Below are positions 37,601-44,167 of a stretch of 63,808 nucleotides of DNA, piece after piece. Position 1 is the stretch's first letter. Every line of letters starts with the position of its first letter. The position numbers and the translations under genes were made by a program. Source of the stretch: an uncultured Oscillospiraceae bacterium (GTDB lineage Bacteria; Bacillota; Clostridia; Oscillospirales; Oscillospiraceae); the NCBI GenBank assembly GCA_934630495.1, contig CAKTVW010000008.1:1-63808 (forward strand). The letters run 5' to 3'. A model generated the notes under the pieces. That model was given only the letters and a program-made list of their open reading frames with translations. It searched no databases and was not told where the DNA came from.

Positions 37601-40432
37601 TACTATGACGAGAACCTGACCGAGACGGCCGACTGGGAGATCAAGTATATGGCCGAGCACGGCATCGACTTCCAAGCCTTCTGTTGGTTTGCTTCAAGCA
37701 GCTACGAGCCGCTCGCGCCCAGCGCCAAGCATCTCGACCGCGCCTTTGTCAACGCAAAATACAGCGACAAGATGAAGTTCTGCCTGCTCTGGGAGGCGGC
37801 AAACGGCTCGGTCCCGTCGACGGTGGAGGCGTTCAAGAATTATTACGTTCCGTATATGATCGAGAACTACTTCACGAACCCGAGCTACATGACCATCGAC
37901 AAGAAGCCCGTTCTTGCGATCTTCGGTGCGAGCCGGCTCAAGAGCCAGTTCGGCAACGACGCTGCGACCGTGAAGGACATGTTCGACTATCTGCGCGAGG
38001 AGGCCAGGAAGGCCGGCTTCAAGGGCGTGATCGTGCTCGACTGCAACGGCGGCGAGACAAATATCAAAGACTTTGGCTTCGACGGCTGGTATGCCTATAA
38101 CTGGTACACGAACTACACACTTCAGGATGACATCAACAACAACCTCAACAAGCAGAAGACTGTCGATGCTTATGCCGTGCCGACCATCAGCGTGGGCTTC
38201 AACCACATCGGCTGGGCGCAGGAGCGCTTCCCCATGATGTCCGTTTCGGACTTCAAGGCGGCCAACGAATGGGTGCGCGATACCTACATCCCCACCTATG
38301 CGGGCAAGTCCGGTGAGGATCATTGGCAGGAGAAATTCGCCATGATCTCCACTTGGAACGAGTACGGCGAGGGCACCTACATCATGCCGAGCGACGGGCT
38401 GCACGGCTTCCAGTATCTGGACGTGCTGCGCGAGGTGTATTCCGGCGGCGGTGCGCATACCGACGTGAAGCCCACAGACGAGCAGAAGGCCCTCATCACG
38501 CACAACTATCCGCAGGATATTCGTGTTCTGCGCCAGAACGGCGATTACACCGGGCCGCAGGTCAGAAGCCAAAAGACCTATACGACGGATTTCTATCAGT
38601 CGACGGCCAATCTGACGGTGAAGGGCAACGGCGTCTATCAGACCTATCCCGCGGGACAGTCGTCCGATGCGATCTTTGCCATAAAAGAAGAGGCGTTCAA
38701 GGACATGGATGCCTCGCAGCTGCTCCGCGTGCGCGTAAAGGCGTCCGGCATCCCGAAGGGAGCGTTTATGCAGCTCTTTTACGGGACGGACAAGAGCGGC
38801 GGCATCTCCGAGGGAAATTCCATCCGCGTCTATTCCACCACCGACGGGGAACAGGAGTTTGTGTTTGAGCTTTCCTCGCGGTCGACTTGGGCCGGTACGG
38901 TCACGGCCATGCGCCTCGATCCGGTGGACGCGAACGACGTGACCTTTACGATCGAATCCGTGATTTTTGAGTATGCGGGCGATTATCCGGCCGTCTATAT
39001 CAACGGCACGAAGCTCGGCAACAAGATTCAGACCGAGACGCAGAACGGTGTGGACTATGTGCCCTTTGAGCCGGGCATCAGCCGCATCAACCACCTGCTC
39101 TCGCTCTATTTCGAGTGGAGCTACGAGAGCAAGACCCTGACGCTCTATCGCAACAAGCATTCCTATCAGTTCGTGAGCGGTAAGGATTACGCACTGGTCG
39201 ACGGGAAAACACAGGTGAAGCTTGGCGGGACGGTCTATCAGCAGGACAACATCCCGATGCTGCCGATCGAGGGGCTGGCAAAGGTGCTCGGCCTGCACTG
39301 TGTGAAGGATGGTATCGACTACCGCATCTCCACGCAGGAGGCCTCGAACTTCGACACCGAGGCGGACGGCGTCTGGACGTTCAACCGCTCCGGCGATGCG
39401 CGCGGCTGGACGCTGGCCGGCGGTACGATGAACTTCACGGACGACACCCTTGTGATCGCGGGCACCAAGACCGCCAACAACACCTATGACCCCAGACTGA
39501 GCATGGAAAATCTGAATCTGGATTGCAGCAAATACACCAAGATCGAGGCCTGCGTGAAGTGGGACATTACGGGCAGCCGCAGCTCGGACGTGATGAAGAT
39601 CTACTATACGACGACCGGGGCCAAGGGGCTGAGCGAGGGCAAGAGCGTACAGGTCCCAATCGGCAGAAGCTCAAACGGTGAGTTTAAGACCATCACCTTC
39701 GATATGACGAAGGACAAGGACAACACCGGCTCATGGAAGGGCTACGTCACGCAGCTGCGCTTTGATCCGTTTGACGACGCCGGCACGACGGAGATCAAGT
39801 ATATCCGCTTCGTTGAGGCCAAGGAGGAGTCGGTTCTCGTGAGCGACGATGCCGAGGGCGCGGCGAAGTTCTTCGTCGGCAGCAATCAGGCAATCAACCT
39901 TGTCACAGACCCGACCGCCGCATATAACAAGTGTTACTATGTGACATCCTCTTATACGACTTGGCTGTATGCAAAGATGAACACCCAATTCACGCCGGGC
40001 ACGACCTATCAGATCGATTTTGACGTGATGCTTGACCCGAACAGCCCGGCAGAACGCACTGATCTCTTCTGTAATTTGCAGTACATGGATGAGAACGGTA
40101 AAACCGACCACAACGACCACCATGTCACGATCACGAAGAACGGCGGCTGGGTGCATTTCAGTGCGCAGCAAACGGTCTCCGCAAATTCGACGGATCGAAG
40201 CAAAGACCTGTTCACGCTGTACAGCAATCCGTATAACTACGGTAAGGAGGACGCATCGTCCTGCTCCTATTACATTGACAATGTCAAGGTGACTGTCGTG
40301 GACAATGCGTCCGCGCAGTCGGCGGTCTCGAATCCCGGGGCAAGCACGCTTGCGAATGGCGCAGGCGCTGTATACAGCGCAGCGCTGCCGTCACCGAAGC
40401 CCGTTGCCGCACCGGAAAAGCTTTCAAGATAA
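28610..40432 (+). CDS. Giant secreted multidomain protein with WbsX/GH99-like domain
   Basis: 3,940 aa. Order of parts: signal peptide (1 to about 28); beta-rich adhesin-like region to about 960; DUF11-like domain (about 968-1135); an SdrD-B-like sandwich starting SISGMAWSDDDGDG (about 1139) interrupted by three ~150-aa jelly-roll-like modules that end in [ML]RLDP (about 1276, 1443, 1617); two tandem ~160-aa modules (SDISINFYVPQ... and the KVAIKYYLSPK copy) at about 2270-2590; two concanavalin-like regions (about 2594-2957); a WbsX/GH99-like catalytic-type domain (about 2964-3300; YMAEHGIDFQAFCWF, ISTWNEYGEGTYIMPS); a fourth LRLDP-type module; a copper-amine-oxidase N-like domain; a fifth module; and a C-terminal carbohydrate-binding-like domain. 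No LPxTG, SLH or membrane anchor is visible. The start ATG at 28610 follows AGGAGG. It is probably a glycan-active extracellular protein. Confidence 0.85.
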   Translation: MKRISKRIGSLLLALAMLTGLFSGLAPAAAAAAPSGGDAKVHAVSVTAVTDGSAPWDENDEAGNDSSADNGIVRSFDAVTYDFSVQMEPNDRTKSYTEAYIRMEFTLPVSNAQAEFDTAAMGWMESKGSYAYRITDNGTSQTLVAYKYLENGGQPAIPGTFGENLTIRVKGMANGARLQPAIYASVAGNADADRKAAMPTAVTISAAPRYNIKVSGNSSYKDSFDFNTGNTEGSQIAANYGIAGDKLVPGRMMNLAVSLELYNNQAAKGFKGIEIPNGSPITFKLKLSSSYRINTPNPGSDYTAGTTVAADEAGYMPLLYSADGNMIQKYGEANGDGRVLYDDNNAVVNGAPYNVGGNQNSCFNGGIWSAEQVLDENGAPTSEVLVTVSGYEINVDKMPTMDGDGSSDVGAYGADKGIGVFSTGEFWIVQPFNRLGNDTTDSAKYEILQDYGQGAFYTTATASDLTLTTVHGTEFRDSEGTNDGQQILDDDVYEAGLELTLPGSLQNRVYYADLERMRNWGVNVKNQRHGDDVATPGTEFYLRAGFTYYSRNEEKNQLWFATNFMRFPAEAYELTEDYLPDFIDGAERSDATLTLLYGAKQDGTDWVSFEEMRDATEDQLAYYGSLEALQKDGKTCVAVLMYIQGPGLLIDQKPNYGGLVRAKVRDTAQTNQTYSIVSTSRVWTKAMSANSTVAEVAASVTPGENGKYTTPSWETYLANRATLLTENKFTNTKGETEWLNSGNIPANNSAGVPVRTQYEPATYDEAHVLHPHNSDWGHWGDTMLIIGYKTGVSMVEAQHVNGQEKETYALDKSQREADFVIQPRAYFDNNQGTPSLTTDLTLTVTLPKHLSYIEGSSYFGGTYTQSSTSGGTRGTVTGGTELQTEVSVNAETGETTLVWKLVGVTVGQAIPPIYYSTYIGSKLPDADCPQGTTSLEPTVTISGTEDNRAFTVDNGNLASEGITVTKGSANAFTKSVKADTVEADGTVDYVIYSSNNATTTEALYLLDTMPADGQNGSVFAGTYQVSAWKLDPSLCDISKLNVYYTEDAGYTDATAATVPQTEAEGWTKASLGADGTITDMNGKRPTAWAIIGMLESNKAINIELQLQLMPDFNSFKDNTLYVNTISSGELAATAAASVVKRSISGMAWSDDDGDGKKNETADVNDTACAGTTFYTGSEQGKGDAILYLEAIHNKNIQTADLKQLKVVMSGSSASEEPIKLYFRTDDKDWAEANRFEINNPTLVKNGGEKLSAKEKEYVFDLSTAANANWTGVMTEMRLDPLQGNNLSFNVKTITLVKADGTEQVMDFCTKGAYENYVIPNDSILSGVSYPTPEDYTLPQEAILSTKRSGTTFTAADDGSGDIIFAFSETMYAGLSANDIKAVRVVASGDPATKDPMKLYYSAGNQTEPSEARMVAGGYINRDEATYTLDLSNRSDWSGTINGLRLDPLQGANLNVTIKTIMLDLADGTTRTFDLTVPGAWKSFLRVTNSQGDPVYAADTGDVTRDSVKVSLYRKGETGGTTFSTGGASNDAILGFKEVMYQNLMTDDVKSVRIVMSGDSHSEHPPQLFYMSGSDGGFSGGKTLSLDSGLRLSKDMKEYVFELRNYSQWKLGEKLTGLRLDPVQAYNESFTIQSIAIELTDGSLRYFDFTTKDAYKNFVSIANLPTVSYAAADDTYVAVTDGNYQPVSTYLGKSVSAKNPSAVQDFTSGSYQFRDLPGGTYMVRMESGATDLSQFDKATNAVSIYDANGKLTAAELRDITLPATMEDHASTGNDIGFYGKTTVVLNYDRKVTVNVHSFRAEAPTVEVASAVDATVWSSKVEKTDAKGRTMTFAEVGADGNVTITPYDLIYSKENPDASVFYKLTYPDGTSVIHEIAIKPADVIYYEESNDDLLTFTDGQRGKWYKVTGQYRHDITADDANYDANADGQYQDADSHTDDYDSKYSENENNLYFSAGTARMVNVTTEVKDASLSAAYPSVKFSFYGTGFELVSMGTPYGGVVNVQVYEGSVEDGKKPIYTCAVNTRYGIYYGEQEDGETAPPTEGREIDRLYQGTALVKDDLTYGMYTVVCTPMYSPYFDPYDVGSFDILVDGVRILNPIGATPEYERTDFNDILTAKVSLFITEYGKTELSDKLEHGPKYEIHLAPGQSVAVAVTAKKDAVLRMGAQSFTGASGEFSVYSVQSFTDSGDKTPIAQQTLTGTEMHYPVYTAAADGTQILLFKNTGTTHIALTSFEYLPKTVTELRCQPEDTEAALDLANALLTPEDPSDPSGTASLGISAASLTLSSDISINFYVPQENLEGIEDPYLLCVKNLYDENGNVTGTEEKKITLRAENSGRWVYTFDGVSAMEMGSIVTATMHGTKDGKDVSGKPVEYSVKTYAMNQLKRDTTPDKLKTLLVDMLNYGASAQTYWSYNTANLVNQDLTEEQRAFATQTEPTLTNNCTVTDNTGAIHFDSVSLLLKEKVAIKYYLSPKGYTGKASDLTMKVSYVDKNGDTQTESISGDKFTLTADGRYAVIFDKLNPTQMRTVCTAEVYDADGNKVSGTLTYSAESYAARKLSDPDAKLVRLLNDMMKYGDSTAKYFGISSVQVRKARQAYEICYTYSMDQAKNLEGINSGWQVDNRAGLGKTSNADNGRLSDVSTDEHSRLLRYFNNETAGSFDFRFALSYHYGFAGNVMRLTAEDGSDTFYLITQGDGFYVKAKDGSLTALPATLEAVGNDLGNMLLHVVVDLDKGTSRIEIDGIDCGTHPLLGTSFRCLSFETTDESTNSTTLQGGYVEANYAIYENFTVPTRAIPSSFTNDNALSLVGEYLRLAAGKETASSFEPLGGNVCFTLSTKPQTNDQNMSWSLCAGDDAVVKLELKGGYLYANGQKVMKTKIGGALSETQEQLQNNMWHLIRVEADMTTQKAIIKVHTSKVATVDFLTKTSYVDGIRVDNTTSAGAVDLDDIMVYNLVDYDIPEPQIIKDDYNIGINVCSLWENGSHWGWATITPHDDLKPVLGYYDENLTETADWEIKYMAEHGIDFQAFCWFASSSYEPLAPSAKHLDRAFVNAKYSDKMKFCLLWEAANGSVPSTVEAFKNYYVPYMIENYFTNPSYMTIDKKPVLAIFGASRLKSQFGNDAATVKDMFDYLREEARKAGFKGVIVLDCNGGETNIKDFGFDGWYAYNWYTNYTLQDDINNNLNKQKTVDAYAVPTISVGFNHIGWAQERFPMMSVSDFKAANEWVRDTYIPTYAGKSGEDHWQEKFAMISTWNEYGEGTYIMPSDGLHGFQYLDVLREVYSGGGAHTDVKPTDEQKALITHNYPQDIRVLRQNGDYTGPQVRSQKTYTTDFYQSTANLTVKGNGVYQTYPAGQSSDAIFAIKEEAFKDMDASQLLRVRVKASGIPKGAFMQLFYGTDKSGGISEGNSIRVYSTTDGEQEFVFELSSRSTWAGTVTAMRLDPVDANDVTFTIESVIFEYAGDYPAVYINGTKLGNKIQTETQNGVDYVPFEPGISRINHLLSLYFEWSYESKTLTLYRNKHSYQFVSGKDYALVDGKTQVKLGGTVYQQDNIPMLPIEGLAKVLGLHCVKDGIDYRISTQEASNFDTEADGVWTFNRSGDARGWTLAGGTMNFTDDTLVIAGTKTANNTYDPRLSMENLNLDCSKYTKIEACVKWDITGSRSSDVMKIYYTTTGAKGLSEGKSVQVPIGRSSNGEFKTITFDMTKDKDNTGSWKGYVTQLRFDPFDDAGTTEIKYIRFVEAKEESVLVSDDAEGAAKFFVGSNQAINLVTDPTAAYNKCYYVTSSYTTWLYAKMNTQFTPGTTYQIDFDVMLDPNSPAERTDLFCNLQYMDENGKTDHNDHHVTITKNGGWVHFSAQQTVSANSTDRSKDLFTLYSNPYNYGKEDASSCSYYIDNVKVTVVDNASAQSAVSNPGASTLANGAGAVYSAALPSPKPVAAPEKLSR

Positions 40433-40445
40433 GTGAGGTGTAACC

Positions 40446-40688
40446 ATGAAAAAGAGATATTCCAAACCCGAACTGATTTATGAGAGCTTCTCTTTGGCGA
40501 GTGCGACCATCGCAAGCTGTTCGGTCGACCCCAACGCCGCGCAGGTCGGTCAGTGCACCGTGAATCTGAACCCGGATGTCGATACCGGCTGGTACATTTT
40601 CAATACGAACGGCGTTTGTAATTTCCCGCCGGAGCAGTTTTGCCCCTATGACATTTCCGGAGAGAACTACAACGTGTTTACGTCTTGA
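40446..40688 (+). CDS. Candidate RiPP precursor peptide A (four Cys, C-terminal Ser)
   Basis: An 80-aa peptide beginning 14 bases after the giant gene, with a GTGAGGTG ribosome site. The N-terminal leader-like part has KPELIYESFSLASATIAS. It is followed by a Pro/Asn/Asp-rich segment with Cys25, Cys37, Cys58 and Cys66, ending NYNVFTS. There is no signal peptide. The same leader pattern occurs in the next gene (KPEMDVIEFSAIDILTAS), and the operon continues with a radical SAM/SPASM enzyme and an HPr-kinase-like protein. I infer a ribosomally made, post-translationally modified peptide; the modification is unknown. It could alternatively be a small structural partner of the giant protein. Confidence 0.7.
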   Translation: MKKRYSKPELIYESFSLASATIASCSVDPNAAQVGQCTVNLNPDVDTGWYIFNTNGVCNFPPEQFCPYDISGENYNVFTS

Positions 40689-40744
40689 ACCAACTGCTGT
40701 TCTGCGCGGACCGACGGGTTTGTGCAGGAGGAAAGGAGAACGAT

Positions 40745-40903
40745 ATGAAAGCATTTTGCAAGCCTGAGATGGATGTGATCGAATTTTCCGCGATCGATAT
40801 CCTGACGGCCTCGGTACAGGCGACCGAGGAGACTGCCTCCGAGCCGACCACGGAGTCCGCTGCCTCCGGCGGCGGTGTGGAGCTGCCCGAGGACCCGCTG
40901 TGA
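40745..40903 (+). CDS. Candidate RiPP precursor peptide B (Thr/Glu/Ser-rich core)
   Basis: 52 aa, start ATG at 40745 behind GAAAGGAG; an upstream in-frame ATG has no such site. The leader-like KPEMDVIEFSAIDILTAS aligns without gaps to peptide A (7 of 18 identical, including KPE, FS and AS). The remainder is short, acidic and Cys-free (TEETASEPTTES, SGGGVELPEDPL), so a thioether chemistry like that possible in A cannot apply here. It has no signal peptide. It may be a second substrate or a scaffold. Confidence 0.65.
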   Translation: MKAFCKPEMDVIEFSAIDILTASVQATEETASEPTTESAASGGGVELPEDPL

Positions 40904-40911
40904 TGAAAAGC

Positions 40912-40943
40912 TATGCGCCCGCCCCTCACGGGACGGGCGCATA
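40912..40943 (+). promoter_or_regulatory. Hairpin between peptide genes and modification genes
   Basis: TATGCGCCCG (40912-40921) pairs with CGGGCGCATA (40934-40943), a 10-bp stem without a strong T-run. Placed after the peptide genes, it could stabilise or partly terminate the transcript and keep peptide levels above enzyme levels. A stretch of about 140 bases without ORF follows. Confidence 0.5.
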
Positions 40944-41082
40944 TTCGTATCTGCCGATTTGGAATGCGGGAGCGGCTTCGGTAAGCGGTTGCTTTTTTCG
41001 CGCCGCCGCATTATAATCAAAGGAGCAGGAAGCATTCCTGTCCTGATATTTTGCTTATTACACTTATTCTTTGAGGTGCGCC

Positions 41083-41796
41083 ATGAAAAGAATCCTTTCA
41101 ATATTATTGCTGCTTTCGCTGCTTTCCCTCTGCGCCTGTGCGTCGGGAAAGGTGCAGAGCGACCGGTCGGACACGACCGAATCATTGCCCACGGACGAGA
41201 TCACGCCGACGGAGCAGGTGCTCCTGCCGATCTCCGGCTTTTCCGCGCAGGAGGGCTGGCAGACCGTCTCGCAGAGCGGACTGGATATTCTGGCGGTGGG
41301 CAGCTATTCCGGCAGCTTCTTCGAGGACGGAAGCGACGAGACCGTTGAGGATATTGCAGCGATCGTGATACGAAATACGGGAGCGCAGACTGCGGAATAC
41401 GGCGAGGTCGACGCCGGAACGTTTCACTTTGTATTTACCGGTCTGCCGGTAAATGCCGTGATGCTGGTACTCGAAAGCGATCGCGGCGCTTATTCGGAGA
41501 TAAGCGGCGCACAGGTCGCCGCCCGCGTCGATGCGGCGGATGTCAGCGAGGACTACGACAAGGCGTTCGAGGTCTATCTCGGCGACGGCGTGATCAATAT
41601 TCGCAATATCTCCGGGAAGAGCTTTTCGGAGGACGTTTTTGTGTATTATAAGAACATACAGGACGGCGTTTTGCTGGGCGGCATCACCTATCGCGCGCGC
41701 TTCGGCTGCGTTGCCGACGGCGCGATCGCGCAGAGCATCCAGAGCCATGCAACGGCGGAGCATACCGCTGTGATCTATATGACGTATGACAAATGA
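41083..41796 (+). CDS. Lipoprotein of the RiPP-like locus
   Basis: 237 aa. The signal peptide MKRILSILLLLSLLSLCAC has a lipobox-like LCAC/CAC-A ending, and a polar linker follows. The mature part is a beta-rich domain of about 190 aa with no family I recognise (for example IAAIVIRNTGAQTAEYGEV and YRARFGC). ATG at 41083 with GAGGTG upstream is preferred. Its 3' end overlaps the HPr-kinase-like gene by 11 bases. By context it is an extracytoplasmic partner of the peptides or the giant protein. Confidence 0.7.
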   Translation: MKRILSILLLLSLLSLCACASGKVQSDRSDTTESLPTDEITPTEQVLLPISGFSAQEGWQTVSQSGLDILAVGSYSGSFFEDGSDETVEDIAAIVIRNTGAQTAEYGEVDAGTFHFVFTGLPVNAVMLVLESDRGAYSEISGAQVAARVDAADVSEDYDKAFEVYLGDGVINIRNISGKSFSEDVFVYYKNIQDGVLLGGITYRARFGCVADGAIAQSIQSHATAEHTAVIYMTYDK

Positions 41797-42628
41797 TACT
41801 ATGCTGCGCCTCGGCGGTGTGCGGGTCGGATTTACCGGGCTGACGCTGCCGATTCGGGAGGATTCGTTTTTGCCGCAGTTTTCCTGCGGCGGGACGGCCG
41901 ATGCGACCCTGCATATTTATCAGAACGCTGACGGGGCGCTTTCCGCGCCGGTGATTTATGAGGACGCGTTTTACCGTGTCCATGCTTCGGACGGGAAAGT
42001 CTCGGCGGAGGTCAGTGCGCACGGAACGCTCAAAACGTGGGGCTATGCAATCCTGCATTACGATGCGGCCAATCCGCGTTTGCAGCTGCTGTCTCCCACG
42101 CATACCTGCACGCTGGATCAGGTGCTCTCGGGCATGATGATGGAGAGCCTCCTGCTTGTGCGCGGGCACGCTGTTTTACATGCTTCGGCGATCCGGGTCG
42201 GCAGTCAGGCGATCCTGTTTACCGCGCCCTCCGGCACGGGAAAATCCACGCAGGCAGAGCTATGGAGCCGATATCGGGGTGCGGAGGTACTCAACGGCGA
42301 CAAGACGCTGCTCTATTTTGAAGACGGGACGGCAATGGCGGGCGGCCTGCCCTATGCCGGGACGTCGGGCATCTGCAAGAGGTTCGATCTTCCCATTCGG
42401 GCGATCGTCGTCCTGCATCAGGCAAAGGAGGATCGGAGCACGGAGCTGCGTCCTGCTGAGGCGGTGCGGTGTCTGCTGAGCCAGATCGTTTTGCAGCCGT
42501 GGAGTCGGGAGGATGTGCAGTCGGCGACAGAGCTTGCGCTGCGCATGGCGGAAAGCGTTCCGATCTTTCGTCTAGACTGCCTGCCCGAGGAAAGTGCGGT
42601 CGCGTGTCTGGAAAGGAGTCTGAAATGA
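41786..42628 (+). CDS. HPr-kinase-like P-loop protein
   Basis: 280 aa. A beta-rich N-terminal part (about 1-125) is followed by an HPr kinase-like fold: VLHASAIRVGSQAILF, P-loop APSGTGKST (about residues 147-155), and LNGDKTLLYFEDG. HPr-kinase-like proteins accompany several RiPP pathways. In some lasso-peptide pathways, homologues phosphorylate the C-terminal Ser of the precursor. Peptide A ends in Ser, so that role is possible here but unproven. The gene is coupled to the radical SAM gene by an ATGA overlap. Confidence 0.75.
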   Translation: MTNDTMLRLGGVRVGFTGLTLPIREDSFLPQFSCGGTADATLHIYQNADGALSAPVIYEDAFYRVHASDGKVSAEVSAHGTLKTWGYAILHYDAANPRLQLLSPTHTCTLDQVLSGMMMESLLLVRGHAVLHASAIRVGSQAILFTAPSGTGKSTQAELWSRYRGAEVLNGDKTLLYFEDGTAMAGGLPYAGTSGICKRFDLPIRAIVVLHQAKEDRSTELRPAEAVRCLLSQIVLQPWSREDVQSATELALRMAESVPIFRLDCLPEESAVACLERSLK

Positions 42629-43755
42629 GTCAAGGTGCGGTTCCGCAAATGCTGACCTATCTGCATGAGCGCGGACGGCGGCTCGGTCTGCCGACTGCGG
42701 GGACCTTTGAGCTGACCGCGCGCTGCAATTTCAACTGCAAAATGTGCTATGTGCATTTGACCGAGGAGGAACAGCGCAGACGCGGACAGGAATTGACAGC
42801 CGAGGAGTGGATCGCACTCGGCGAGGCCGCTGCAAAGGCGGGAACGATATTTCTGCTGCTGACCGGCGGAGAACCGACCCTGCGGCCGGATTTTGCGGAG
42901 ATCTATCGTGCGCTGCACAAAATGGGCATGATGATCTCCGTCAACTCCAACGGCTATTTAATGGATGAAAAAGCGGTGGCGCTTTTCCGGGAGGAAACGC
43001 CGACCCGCGTCAATATTTCACTCTACGGGACGGAGAACGAGACATATCGGCGGCTTTGCGGCATGCCCGCATACGACCGGATCGTCAGGAATATCGGAGC
43101 GCTTCGCGAAGCGGGCATCGAGGTGAAGGTAAATTTGTCGCTTACGCCCGATAACATCGGCGAAATGGAAAAAATCGTTGCGCAGGCGCGGTCTATGGAC
43201 GCTCAGATACAGGCCACGCCGTACATGTTCCCGCCCGTCCGCCGCGACCTCGGCAGCGTCGGAGAGAACTTCCGTATGCCGCCGGAGCAGGCAGGCGAAT
43301 TTCAGGCGCGTTATAATCTGCTGACGATGAGCCGGGACCAGTTCTGCCTGTTGGCTTTTCAGATGTCACAGGGAATCGCCCAAAGCGATGTGGCCGACTG
43401 CGAGGGAAATCCGGGAAAGGGAATGGCGTGCAGAGCGGGAAGCAGCTCCTTTTGGATGACATGGGACGGGAAAATGATGCCGTGCGGACAGATGCGGGAG
43501 CCTGCCTTTGATGTCAAGGCCATGGGCTTCGACACTGCTTGGCAGGAAACGCGGAAGGCATCCGCCGCAATTCGCCTGCCGCAGGAATGCGCAAATTGTT
43601 CGCTGAGCTTTTTGTGCCATGCCTGCGCCGCCATGTGCTACGGAGAAACCGGGCGTTTTGACGGGAAACCGGAGTATCTCTGCCGCCTGAACCGCAGCTA
43701 TCTGGAGCAGACCCTGCGGCTGTGGAAGGAGCATTATGGGGAAGCCCGCCCCTGA
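42625..43755 (+). CDS. Radical SAM/SPASM peptide-modifying enzyme
   Basis: 376 aa. The SAM-binding cluster motif is CNFNCKMCYVH (C-x3-C-x2-C, about residues 33-43), followed by the GGEP motif LLTGGEPTLRPDF and NSNGYLM. The C-terminal SPASM region has GMACRAGSSSFWMTWDGKMMPCGQM (split in two cluster segments) and CANCSLSFLCHACAAMCYGE. SPASM enzymes often install thioether, cyclophane or ether crosslinks or epimerise residues in peptides. There is no obvious RRE/PqqD domain, in the protein or adjacent. It is the last gene of the operon and is followed by terminators. Confidence 0.88.
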   Translation: MSQGAVPQMLTYLHERGRRLGLPTAGTFELTARCNFNCKMCYVHLTEEEQRRRGQELTAEEWIALGEAAAKAGTIFLLLTGGEPTLRPDFAEIYRALHKMGMMISVNSNGYLMDEKAVALFREETPTRVNISLYGTENETYRRLCGMPAYDRIVRNIGALREAGIEVKVNLSLTPDNIGEMEKIVAQARSMDAQIQATPYMFPPVRRDLGSVGENFRMPPEQAGEFQARYNLLTMSRDQFCLLAFQMSQGIAQSDVADCEGNPGKGMACRAGSSSFWMTWDGKMMPCGQMREPAFDVKAMGFDTAWQETRKASAAIRLPQECANCSLSFLCHACAAMCYGETGRFDGKPEYLCRLNRSYLEQTLRLWKEHYGEARP

Positions 43756-43767
43756 ACTTGGAATGAT

Positions 43768-43936
43768 CGGACGGCGAAAGCGCCGTCCGGACGAAAAGCG
43801 ATTAATTTCACAATGAAAAGCACGGCGGCGGACATTGCTATGCAATGCCCGCCGCTGAGCGATAGGGCAGAATTTAATTTTGCGGCCGTTTTGCAAAGAA
43901 AACCCATGCTTTCAAGGAATGAAAGCATGGGTTTTT
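43768..43936 (+). terminator. Terminators after the radical SAM gene
   Basis: Three hairpins: CGGACGGCG-AAAG-CGCCGTCCG (43768-43789), an imperfect GC stem (43824-43855), and a 12-bp perfect stem 43902-43913/43921-43932 followed by five T. The last is a clear intrinsic terminator and the probable end of the operon. The stretch 43937-44167 holds no supported gene. Confidence 0.75.
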
Positions 43937-44167
43937 GACAGGCTGTACGCGTTTTTATTCGGAAGCCTGTTTCGGAGGACTGTTATTTTACGTGATTTTT
44001 ACGCCTCAACTGACCGTATTGAAGTCATACCCGGCGGTGTGGGTGCCCTTACCGCTCACATAGCAGACGTCATCATCGAAATACTGAGAGCTGCTTCGGG
44101 TGGCGGGCTTTTTTGATCTGCTGAGGCTGTAGACCCGTAGAATAGACAATGCTATGCATTTTAGCAC

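Noticed and set aside
43880..44116. 78-aa ORF containing RIEVIPGGVGALT, recalling FolD or glycosyltransferase motifs
   Set aside because: It starts inside a terminator hairpin, has no ribosome site and shows only one short motif; more likely chance or an unrecognisable relic.
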